A program made the translations under genes and the position numbers. The notes beneath the pieces were generated by a model that saw only the letters and a program-made list of their open reading frames with translations, was not told the origin of the DNA and did not search any database. From positions 1-64,000 of the forward strand of contig JAWKHR010000012.1 of assembly GCA_041394725.1 (NCBI GenBank): 64,000 nt of DNA. Reading direction: 5' to 3'. The stretch is from JAWKHR01 sp041394725. Its GTDB lineage: Bacteria > Acidobacteriota > Vicinamibacteria > Vicinamibacterales > SCN-69-37. This document shows positions 53,538-61,400 of the stretch, one piece after another; within the stretch, counting starts at the first letter, position 1, and every line of letters begins with the position of its first letter.

Positions 53538-54431
53538 ATGGCGGTCCGTGTCGGAGCAACCGTGCTCGGCCTGGTGATGGCGCTGGCGCAGGTGAGCGCG
53601 CCGCGTGCCGCGCAGGCGACGGTCGGTGCGCAGGATCCGGGGCACGTGTTCAAGCCCGGAGACGGCGTCACGAACCCGAAGCTCGTCCGGAAGGTCGATC
53701 CCAGATACACCGGCGCGGCGTTGCGGGCCGGCATCGAAGGCGCCGTCTGGCTCGACGTGGTCGTGATGCCGGACGGCCGGGTCGGGAAGGTCGAGATCGA
53801 GAAGTCGCTGGACCGCATCATGGGCCTCGACGCCGAGGCCGTGGCGGCGGCGAAGCAATGGGAGTTCGAGCCGGCGACGTTCGAAGGCCGGCCGGTGCCG
53901 GTCGAGGTCACGCTGATCCTCGAGTTCCGCCGCCACGAGAAGGGGGCCGACGACGAGGCGAGCCTGCCGGTCTCCGGCGTCCCGGCCCCGCTGCCCGTCG
54001 GCCGGACCAACGGCGGCCGGATCCGGGCCGCCATCGAAGCGGGAGACCCCGTCGGGGGCCAGGCCCAGCCTGGCATCGCCGTGTCGCGGATCTTCCCGCC
54101 CGCGCCAGAGTCGGACGCGACGTTTCTCGCGGGCGCCGTCCGGGCCGACGCCCCGGGCGTCGTCGCGCCCGTCGTCGCCGGGCGCGTCATGCCGAGGTAC
54201 ACCCGCGAGGCGCTGCAGAACGGGCTCGAGGGCATGGTCGCCGTCGAGGCCGTCATTGACGTCAGCGGCGAGGTCGCGCGGGTCCGGATTCAGCGATCGC
54301 TCGACACCGTGTTCGGCCTCGACCAGCAGGCGCTCGAGGCCGCGCTGGGCTGGCGCTTCAAACCTGGAACCCGGGGCGGCGACCCCGTGCCCGTGGTCGT
54401 CGTGTTGAACATGGAGTTCCGTCTGCATTAA
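53538..54431 (+). CDS. Secreted protein with two TonB C-terminal domains
   Basis: 297 residues from ATG 53538 (GGAGG five bases upstream). Signal peptide about 1-31 (ALAQVSAPRAAQA), no N-terminal membrane anchor that would link to ExbB/ExbD, unlike true TonB. Two TonB_C-like domains: about 48-135 (VRKVDPRYTGAALRAGIEGA, VWLDVVVMPDGRVGKVEI, ALKQWEFEPA-type segment AAAKQWEFEPATFEG) and about 207-296 (GRVMPRYTREALQNGLEGM, VEAVIDVSGEVARVRI, ALGWRFKPGTRGG). Such proteins are common in Acidobacteriota; they may bind TonB boxes or peptidoglycan in the periplasm. Paralogous to the next gene. Confidence 0.82.
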   Translation: MAVRVGATVLGLVMALAQVSAPRAAQATVGAQDPGHVFKPGDGVTNPKLVRKVDPRYTGAALRAGIEGAVWLDVVVMPDGRVGKVEIEKSLDRIMGLDAEAVAAAKQWEFEPATFEGRPVPVEVTLILEFRRHEKGADDEASLPVSGVPAPLPVGRTNGGRIRAAIEAGDPVGGQAQPGIAVSRIFPPAPESDATFLAGAVRADAPGVVAPVVAGRVMPRYTREALQNGLEGMVAVEAVIDVSGEVARVRIQRSLDTVFGLDQQALEAALGWRFKPGTRGGDPVPVVVVLNMEFRLH

Positions 54432-54440
54432 GTTCTGGGC

Positions 54441-55622
54441 ATGCACCAGAGTGTCCTCAGGGCCCTGCCGGTCGGGTTGTGCCTGCTGGCCGGCGCATCC
54501 ACCGGCCTGTCCGCGCAGACCCGGCTGACCGACGAGGCGCGGCGGGCGCTCCTGGCCACGGTCGTGCCCGTGCGCGCGGCCGTCATGAAGTCCATGCAGC
54601 GCAGCGTCGTGTGCGGCAGCGTCAGCCGTGCCCGCGCGGCGTCGGAGGGCGTGGACGCCGTCCTGGACCTGGTCGATCCCGTCCAGCGGGACGTCCACCT
54701 GATGGTGGTCATCCCGGAGGGTTCCCGCCAGCGGTTCAGCCCGCTCTTCGTCCGCCAGATGGTCGATCGCGAGGCGTGCTTCGACGGGCGTGTCGAGCCG
54801 ATGCTCGGCGTGATGGGCATGCGGATCAACGACCCCATCCAGCTCAAGTTCGTCGGCGCGCCGCCCGGGCAGACCCGGGAGTTCGCCACCGGCGCGGTCA
54901 CGCTCGACGAGCCCGGCATCACGCCGCCCGTGGTCATCGCCGCGCCGCCGCCGGACTACAGCCGCCGCGCGATGGAGTCGCTGCTCCAGGGCGACGTCGA
55001 GGTCGAGCTGCGGGTCGGGCCCGACGGCGTGCCGCAGAACGCGCGCATCACCCGCTCGCTCGACCCCGCGTTCGGGCTGGACGACGAGGCCGTCAAGTCG
55101 GCGATGCGGTGGCGGTTCAAGCCGGCCATGCGCGGCGACCTGCCCGTGACGAGCCTGGTCACGGTTAACGTCAGTTTCCGCTTTCCCGGGGTGATTCGGA
55201 TGCCCCGGGGCGGGGCGATCATCCAGCGGTCGGGCCGGGAGGCCGTGGCGGTCGCCTCGGTGTCGGGCGAGGCGGACGACGCGTTCTTCGCGGGCGCGGC
55301 CCGGCCGGCGACGGGGCAGCTGCCCGCCCTGCGGGATGCCCCGGGACCCTGGTATCCGGTGGCCGCCCTGGCGCTCGGGCAGGAGGGCGAGGTCGAACTG
55401 GACGCGGTCGTGATGCCCGACGGCACCGTGGACCGCGTCCGCATCGTGACGCCGTTCCCGAACGACGCGGTGGGCGTGGGCGAGCACGCGGCTCGCGCGG
55501 TGCTGACCTGGCGGTTCGCACCGGCCCCGGCCGGCACCGGCCCGCGGGCGGTCCGGGCCACGGTCCGCTTCGGCTTCCGGACGCCCGACGACGCGCGGCG
55601 GGAGGTGGGCGGCGGGAGCTGA
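54441..55622 (+). CDS. Secreted protein with two TonB C-terminal-like domains (paralogue)
   Basis: 393 residues, nine bases after its paralogue. Signal peptide about 1-26 (ALPVGLCLLAGASTGLSAQ). An N-terminal region of about 120 residues with two Cys (VVCGSV and REACFDGR) has no recognised fold. TonB_C-like domains: about 165-250 (PPPDYSRRAMESLLQGDVEV, RFKPAMRGDLPVTS) and about 295-385 (WYPVAALALGQEGEVELDAV, MPDGTVDRVRIV, AVLTWRFAPAPAG). Probably periplasmic. Role unknown. Confidence 0.78.
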   Translation: MHQSVLRALPVGLCLLAGASTGLSAQTRLTDEARRALLATVVPVRAAVMKSMQRSVVCGSVSRARAASEGVDAVLDLVDPVQRDVHLMVVIPEGSRQRFSPLFVRQMVDREACFDGRVEPMLGVMGMRINDPIQLKFVGAPPGQTREFATGAVTLDEPGITPPVVIAAPPPDYSRRAMESLLQGDVEVELRVGPDGVPQNARITRSLDPAFGLDDEAVKSAMRWRFKPAMRGDLPVTSLVTVNVSFRFPGVIRMPRGGAIIQRSGREAVAVASVSGEADDAFFAGAARPATGQLPALRDAPGPWYPVAALALGQEGEVELDAVVMPDGTVDRVRIVTPFPNDAVGVGEHAARAVLTWRFAPAPAGTGPRAVRATVRFGFRTPDDARREVGGGS

Positions 55623-55635
55623 GCGGCGGGCGGAA

Positions 55636-55644
55636 TGCTATGAT
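55636..55644 (+). promoter_or_regulatory. Extended -10 element of ndk
   Basis: TGC followed by TATGAT, nine bases before the ndk ATG. Leader of about three bases or less, no Shine-Dalgarno. Same arrangement as pfkA and kdsB. Confidence 0.5.
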
Positions 55645-55653
55645 TTCGCCACG

Positions 55654-56070
55654 ATGGAACGGACGTTTGCCATTATCAAGCCCGATGCCGTGCGTGCCCG
55701 CCATGCGGGCCGCATCCTCGCCCGGATCGAAGACGCCGGGTTCACCATTCGCGCGATGCGCCTGCAGCACCTGACGAAGAAGGAGGCCGAGGGCTTCTAC
55801 GCGGTGCATCGCGAACGACCCTTCTTTGGCTCCCTGACCGAATTCATGTCGTCCGGTCCGTGCGTCCTGCTGGCCCTCGAGGCGCCCGGGGCGATCGCGA
55901 AGTGGCGGACGCTGATGGGCGCGACCGACCCGGCGAAGGCCGACGCCGGCACGCTGCGGAAGGAGTTCGGCGCGTCGATCGAGAACAACGCGACGCACGG
56001 GTCCGACGCCCCGGAGACCGCCGCGTTCGAGCTCGGCTACTTCTTCCGCGGCATGGAGCTCGGGGCCTGA
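55654..56070 (+). CDS. ndk: Nucleoside diphosphate kinase
   Basis: 138 residues. ERTFAIIKPDAVRARHAGRI at the start, FGSLTEFMSSGPCVLLALEA (about 50-69), and the active-site His in SIENNATHGSDAPETAAFEL (about 110-129; His117). Balances NTP/dNTP pools. The stop (56068-56070) is inside the first copy of a 14-base tandem repeat. Confidence 0.98.
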   Translation: MERTFAIIKPDAVRARHAGRILARIEDAGFTIRAMRLQHLTKKEAEGFYAVHRERPFFGSLTEFMSSGPCVLLALEAPGAIAKWRTLMGATDPAKADAGTLRKEFGASIENNATHGSDAPETAAFELGYFFRGMELGA

Positions 56071-56099
56071 CGCTCGGGGCCTGACGCTCGGGGTCTGAC
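56058..56099 (+). repeat. Three tandem 14-base repeats covering the ndk stop
   Basis: GCTCGGGGCCTGAC at 56058-56071 and 56072-56085, GCTCGGGGTCTGAC at 56086-56099. The TGA of copy one is the ndk stop codon; the others extend past it out of frame (14 is not divisible by 3). Confidence 0.92.
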
Positions 56100-56105
56100 G
56101 ATAGA

Positions 56106-56205
56106 GAAACTTCAAAGTTGGAACTTCGAACTTCGAATCGTGGTGCGGCGGGCGATACCGCGCCGCTCCTTCGTTTGAACTTCGACGTTTGAACTTCGAA
56201 GTTTC
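56106..56205. repeat. 100-base imperfect palindromic element between ndk and the DUF2905 gene
   Basis: Outer arms start GAAACTTC (56106) and end GAAGTTTC (56205); within about 32 bases per arm the words GAACTTCGAA, TTCAAA and CTTCGAA recur. The centre has its own stem GCGGCG (56145-56150) / CGCCGC (56161-56166). Looks like a REP/MITE-like palindrome or strong RNA hairpin in front of the next gene. Confidence 0.75.
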
Positions 56206-56216
56206 GCAAGCGCGTT

Positions 56217-56414
56217 GTGACCCCGAAGCTTCTCATCGTCGTCGGTCTGCTGATCGCCGGGGTGGGTGTGGCGATTCAGCTCGGCGTGCCGCTGGGGCGG
56301 CTGCCGGGTGACGTCGTGATCCGGCGCGGCAACTCGACGTTCTACTTCCCGATCGTCACGTGCCTCGTCATCAGCGTGGTGATCTCGCTGGTGTCGCTGG
56401 TGCTGCGCCGCTAG
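56217..56414 (+). CDS. DUF2905 small membrane protein
   Basis: 65 residues from GTG 56217. Two helices: about 4-22 (LLIVVGLLIAGVGVAIQLG) and 44-62 (PIVTCLVISVVISLVSLVL), joined by the conserved DUF2905 segment LGRLPGDVVIRRGNSTFYFP. Inner-membrane, function unknown. It directly follows the palindromic element and precedes dcd by twelve bases. Confidence 0.9.
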   Translation: MTPKLLIVVGLLIAGVGVAIQLGVPLGRLPGDVVIRRGNSTFYFPIVTCLVISVVISLVSLVLRR

Positions 56415-56426
56415 GAGCGGCTCGAG

Positions 56427-56981
56427 ATGGCCATCAAGTCCGACAAGTGGATCCGCCGCATGGCGCAGGAACACGGGATGATCGAGCCGTTCGTGGACTC
56501 GCAGGTCCGCGCCGGCGTCGTCTCGTTCGGGCTGTCGTCCTACGGCTACGACATCCGTGTCGCCGACGAGTTCAAGGTCTTCACGAACATCAACAACACG
56601 GTCATCGACCCAAAGAGCTTCGACCCGCGGTCGTTCGTGGACATCAAGGCCGACGTCTGCATCGTGCCGCCGAACTCGTTTGCGCTGGCGCGGACGATCG
56701 AGTACTTCCGCATTCCGCGCGACGTGCTGACGGTCTGCCTGGGCAAGTCCACCTACGCGCGCTGCGGCATCATCGTGAACGTCACGCCGTTCGAGCCCGA
56801 GTGGGAAGGGTTCGTCACGCTCGAGATCTCGAACACGACGCCGCTGCCCGCGAAAATCTACGCGAACGAGGGCATCGCGCAGGTGCTGTTCTTCCAGAGC
56901 GACGAGCCGTGCGAGCGGTCCTACGCCGACAAGAAGGGCAAGTACCTGAAGCAGCAGGGCGTCACGCTGCCGAAGATCTGA
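56427..56981 (+). CDS. dcd: dCTP deaminase
   Basis: 184 residues. Motifs: VSFGLSSYGYDIRVADEFKV (about 30-49), CIVPPNSFALARTIEYFRIP (about 76-95), GKSTYARCGIIVNVTPFEPE (about 106-125) with Ser and Arg of the active site, and GFVTLEISNTTPLPAKIYAN (about 128-147) with catalytic Glu. Whether it is monofunctional or a bifunctional deaminase/dUTPase is not settled by these motifs. Close to ndk, so the block is nucleotide metabolism. Confidence 0.94.
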   Translation: MAIKSDKWIRRMAQEHGMIEPFVDSQVRAGVVSFGLSSYGYDIRVADEFKVFTNINNTVIDPKSFDPRSFVDIKADVCIVPPNSFALARTIEYFRIPRDVLTVCLGKSTYARCGIIVNVTPFEPEWEGFVTLEISNTTPLPAKIYANEGIAQVLFFQSDEPCERSYADKKGKYLKQQGVTLPKI

Positions 56982-57060
56982 GGCGACCGGACGCGGGGGG
57001 CTGACGGCCGGCCGAGGGAGCCGGAAGCCACTCGGGGCTGCCTGCGTCGCTTCGGTCGCC

Positions 57061-57801
57061 TTAGCTGGCGACGATCCGCTGCGCCTCGGCCAGCACCTCC
57101 TCGGATTTCCCCCGCACGGCCAGGTCCACGGCGCCAGAGGCGTCGGTGGCCTCGATGTTGATCTCCGCGGTCCAGGCGCCGTGCTGCCGGGCGAGGGGGA
57201 GGAGGCTGGCGGCGGGGAAGACGACCGCCGAGGTGCCGACGGCGAGGCACACGTCGGCGCCGGCGGCGGCCTGCGCCGCGGCCTCGAGCGACGTCCGGTC
57301 GAGCGGCTCGCCGAACCAGGTCACGTCCGGGCGCGCGTGTCCGCCGCAGTGCGGGCAGGGCGGCGGCAGCGTGGCGAGCGGCGTGGTTTCGTCGCGCCAC
57401 GCCGTGCGGCCGGCGGCACAGGGGCGCCAGCACCGGAGGTGCCAGATCGAGCCGTGGAGCCGGATCGGGTCCGCGCCGGCGCGCTCGAGCAGGCCGTCCA
57501 CGTTCTGGGTGACGAGCGTGACGCCGGGCCGCGCGGCCCAGGCGGCGAGCACCTCGTGACCGGGGTTGGGCCGGGCCCGGCGAATCATCCCGCGGCGCCA
57601 GTCGTACCACTCCCAGACGAGCCGCGGGTCGCGGGCGAAGGCTTCGGGCGTGGCGAGGTCGGCGACGCGGTACTGCCGCCAGAGGCCATCGGCGCCGCGG
57701 AAGGTGGGCACGCCTGAGGCCGCCGAGAGGCCGGCGCCGGTCAGGACGACCAGCCGTTCCGCGTCCACCACGCGCCTGGCGAGTTCCTCGACGGGCGTCA
57801 C
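57061..57801 (-). CDS. cobB: Sir2-family NAD-dependent protein deacylase (class III-like)
   Basis: 246 residues. NAD motifs GAGLSAASGVPTFRGADGLW (about 21-40), LVTQNVDGLLERAG (about 95) and catalytic His in LHGSIWHLRCW (about 114). Zinc site: Cys in RCWRPC (about 121) and CPHCGGHARPD (about 147). A Tyr-x-x-Arg pair in WEWYDWRRGM (about 63-72) corresponds to the residues that give SIRT5/CobB affinity for succinyl- and malonyl-lysine, so desuccinylase activity is likely. Converges on dcd from the other strand. Confidence 0.92.
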   Translation of the reverse strand: MTPVEELARRVVDAERLVVLTGAGLSAASGVPTFRGADGLWRQYRVADLATPEAFARDPRLVWEWYDWRRGMIRRARPNPGHEVLAAWAARPGVTLVTQNVDGLLERAGADPIRLHGSIWHLRCWRPCAAGRTAWRDETTPLATLPPPCPHCGGHARPDVTWFGEPLDRTSLEAAAQAAAGADVCLAVGTSAVVFPAASLLPLARQHGAWTAEINIEATDASGAVDLAVRGKSEEVLAEAQRIVAS

Positions 57802-57828
57802 GACGCGGAGTGTACCCCGTGCCGTCCG

Positions 57829-57858
57829 TTGACCTGAGCGTCACGTCCGGGATACGAT
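57829..57858 (+). promoter_or_regulatory. Promoter of the initiator tRNA gene
   Basis: TTGACC (57829-57834), 18-base spacer, TACGAT (57853-57858). Predicted start near 57865, six bases before the tRNA. Confidence 0.7.
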
Positions 57859-57870
57859 GAACGTTCCTGA

Positions 57871-57945
<75 letters not shown>

Positions 57946-57950
57946 AATTC

Positions 57951-57987
57951 AAAGGGGCCTGAATCGCGAGATTCAGGCCCTTTCTTG
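57951..57987 (+). terminator. Rho-independent terminator of the initiator tRNA
   Basis: Perfect eleven-base-pair stem GGGCCTGAATC/GATTCAGGCCC around GCGA (57955-57980), extendable by A-T pairs, followed by TTTCTT. Begins nine bases after the tRNA end. Confidence 0.88.
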
Positions 57988-58074
57988 CTGTTGGTGTCCA
58001 TCCCGAAGACGCGTCGGACCATTGACCGCGGCCACGGCGCCGTCCCGGGCTGACGCTTCGACGACGAACGGTCG

Positions 58075-58421
58075 CTATTCGATTGCAAACGCCAGGTACA
58101 TCAGTTCGCCACGGCGCTCGACCTGGAGCACGACCGGGTCGCCGCTGCGCAGCGTCGAGCGCGGTGCGAAGCGCCTCGACGCTGACGACCGGCCCCGGTT
58201 CAACGAGAAGACCACGTCACCGGCATGAGTCCGCCGTCGCGGGCGTCGATGGCGTCCGGCACCGTCGAGAGGACGACGACGCCGCTGGAGGCCCGGTACG
58301 GACGAGTTCGACGAGCCGGGCATCCAGGTCCACGCCGAGGATGCCCAGGCGCTCGATCGTGTGCTGACGGGGATCCGTGTCCGCCGAGAGCGTGGCGAGA
58401 GCGATCGGCAGCCGAGATTCG
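58075..58421 (-). pseudogene. C-terminal PDZ remnant of an HtrA-like (S1C) serine protease
   Basis: About 115 codons spread over three minus-strand frames. From the left of the gene: LPIALATLSADTDPRQHTIE and RLGILGVDLDARLVELVRT (58410-58305), then SSGVVVLSTVPDAIDARDGG (about 58300-58225) in a second frame, HAGDVVFSLN (about 58222-58193) in a third, VVSVEALRTALD (58186-58151) again shifted, and a clean tail SGDPVVLQVERRGELMYLAF ending at 58075. GDVVxxLNG...VxSVEALRxAL...L.VER.GEL is the PDZ end of secreted S1C proteases. The protease domain is absent: the fragment begins right at the stop of the kinase gene. Either a decayed remnant or an assembly join. Confidence 0.72.
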
Positions 58422-61400
58422 TCAGCCGGCCGGTGCCGCGCCGCTCGCCTCGCGCAGCGTGCGGGCCAGCGCGAGATCCGCTTCTGCGCCCGCCGGTTGC
58501 CGGGCCTGCCGGAGGCTGGCGCGTTCCTCCAGACCGCGGATGCGCTCCATCGTGCTGCCGCAGCGCTCGAACGTCGCCACGGCCTCGTCCAGCCGGTCGA
58601 TCGCGTCGTCGGGCCGGCCCTCGCGCGCGTCGATCAGCGCGCGGACGAACTGGTTCTGGGCCAGGCGATGGTCGGCGCCGGCCTCGATGGCGATCGCGCG
58701 GTGCTGGTCGAGGACACGCACGCACTCGCGCTCCGATACGCCGCTGCGGGCGAGCGCCTCGGCGAACGACGCGCCGTGAATCAGCCCGCCGCCCTTCGAC
58801 CCGCTCGAGTTCCAGAGCTCGACGCCGATCCAGGCCTCCCGCGCGGCGTCGTCGAGCCGGCCCTGCCGCATCAGGATCAGCGCGAGCGGACCCCGGCCGA
58901 ACAGCCGGTGCGCGAACAGCCCGGCCTCGTCGGCCTCGCGGACCATGCGTTCGGCCAGGGGACTGGCGTCGCCAATCAGTCCCAGGTCGGCGAGGACCGC
59001 CGCCAGGCCCATGCGCAGGAACAGCTCGATCCGCCGCTCGCCGGCTTCGACCGCGGCGTCGATGCCGCGGCGGCACAACCGGTCGGCTTCCGACAGCCGG
59101 CCCGCCTGGTGCAGCGCGAGCGCCCGGAAGTGCGACCAGAGGAACCGCTCGCCAGCCTGCGTCTCCTCGGCCAGCGCTTCCTCCCGTTCGGCGAAGCCGA
59201 TGCATGCGTCCCACTGCCCGCGGTAGAAGCAGTTCTCGGACAGGAACTCGCACCCGTACATGACCGCGTTCGGGAAGTTGCGTTCCTCGCCCATCTCGAG
59301 GCAGCGCCGCGCGGCGGCGTCGGACTCCGCGAACATCGCGAGGTGCTGATAGGTCCCGGACAGGGCCGAGAGTGCCCGCGTGAGCAGTGCCGGATCGCCG
59401 AGCTCCTCGGCGATCGCGACGGCCGGTCGGTACGAGTCCACGGCGCCCTGGAGATCGCCCCGGAGGTGCCGGTAGCGCCCCTCGACGAGCATCGCCCGTG
59501 CCGTTTCGTGCGGGCGGCGCCGTGGGTCGAGCTCGACGAGTGCCCGTTGCGCGTGCGCCAGGCCGCGCAGGTCGCCGCTGGTCGAATAGACCTCGCCCAG
59601 CTTGGCGCGGACCCGGTTGCGCTGGCTCGGGTCGCGCGATTCGGCCAGCGCCCGCTCGTAGTGTCCGGCAGAGACGGTGAGGTCGGCCTGTGCCATCGCC
59701 GCGTCGCCCGCCGCTTCGTCCAGGCGTGCGACGTCGTCGGCGCGGTCGAGGGCGGCCGCGCAGTCCCGCGCGCGCGCGAGCATCGCCAGCGCCTCGTCCC
59801 AGGCGAACACGCCCGAGGCCGCCTCCGCCGCGCGCTCCGACCAGTGCAGGCCCTTCTCGAAGTCGCCGGCCTCGACGAAGTGGTAGGCGAGATCCTCGAC
59901 CGCGAGGTCGCCCGGCGTGCGCTCGCCCAGGCGTTCGAGGGCCGCCGCGACCTTCGCGTGCAGGCGTCGGCGGCGAATCGGGTTCAGCCCCTCGTAGAGC
60001 ACCTCCCGGATCTTGTCGTGGGTGAATGCGAACGTCCCGCCGCGCTCGGCGACGATGAGCTGCGCGGCGACGGCGTCGTCGATCGCGTCGAGCAGGTCGT
60101 CGGCGCCGCCGATGGCGGTGGCGACCTCGTCGAAGTCGAACGTCTTGCCGCGGACCGCGGCCGTCCGGAGCAGCTCGAGGCATCGGTCGCCGACGCGGTC
60201 GAGCCGGCCGCCGATGGCGGCCTTCACGCTGGGCGGCAGCAGGAACTCGCCCGAGATCCGCCGCCACGCGGCACGCTCGTGCACGAGGCGCCCCTCGGCG
60301 ACCAGGGCCTTCACGATTTCCTCGACGAAGAACGGGTTGCCGTCGGTGTCCTCGTAGAGCGAGGTCACCAGCTCGTCGGCCACCTGGGCCTGGCCGAGCA
60401 GCGTGCCGATGAGTCGTCCGGTCTCCTCGCGGCCGAGGCGCGTCAGGCGGAGCCGGGTGGCGAGGTGCTCCCGGTCCCAGTCCACCAGCATCTTCGACAG
60501 CGCCGGCGCGGTGGCCAGTTCCGCCTCGCGGAAGGTCGCGAGGAAGAGGATGCGCTCGCCGGCCAGCTGGCGCACCGCGTAGTGCAGCAGCGCCAGCGTC
60601 CCGTGGTCGGCCCACTGGAGGTCGTCGATGAAGAACAGGAGGCCGCGCGGGCCCGCCAGCCGCCGGAGGAACCGCGCGACGTGATCGAACAGCCGCAGCC
60701 GCTCCTCCTGCGGCGAGAGCGCCGGCCGCGCGGGAAACGGCCCCAGCCGCGATTCGATTTCCGGGGCGAGTCGCGCGATCTCCGCGGCGCTGTCGGCCAG
60801 CAGCGTCTCGAGGGCCGTGTCGTCGCGCTCGCCGGCGAGGCGGCGGAACGCCTCGAGGAACGGCAGGTACGGCGTGGCGGCTTCGTTCTCGTAGCAGCCG
60901 CCGGCGAGCACGAGGGCGCCGTCGAGGCGGGCCGCGGCGGTCAGCTCGCGGGCGAGCCGCGTCTTGCCGACGCCGGGCTCGCCCGACACCAGCACCAGCC
61001 GGCTCGCATCGGTACCCGCCGTGCGCCAGAGGCCGCGCAGTTGATCCAGTTCCTGCCGGCGTCCGACCAGGCGGCCGCGCGCGAGGCCCTCGATGGCGAC
61101 CGCGAGCGGCGCTTCGGTTGCCCCGTCGGCGTCGATGGCCTCGAGGATCTCGCGCACGGCGATCGCGGTCGACGGACGGTCGTCGGGCGACTTCGAGAGC
61201 AGGCGCAGGATCAGCGCGTCCACGGCCGCGGGGAGATCCGGACGCAGCACGCGCGGCGGGACGACCGGAGCGTGAATGTGCTGCGAGACGATCGCGAGCG
61301 CATCGTCGCCCTCGAACGGCAGGCGTCCCGTCGCCCAGAGGTAGAGCATCACGCCGAGCGCGTACAGGTCGGCGCGGCCGTCCACCGGCTGGCCCAGCGC

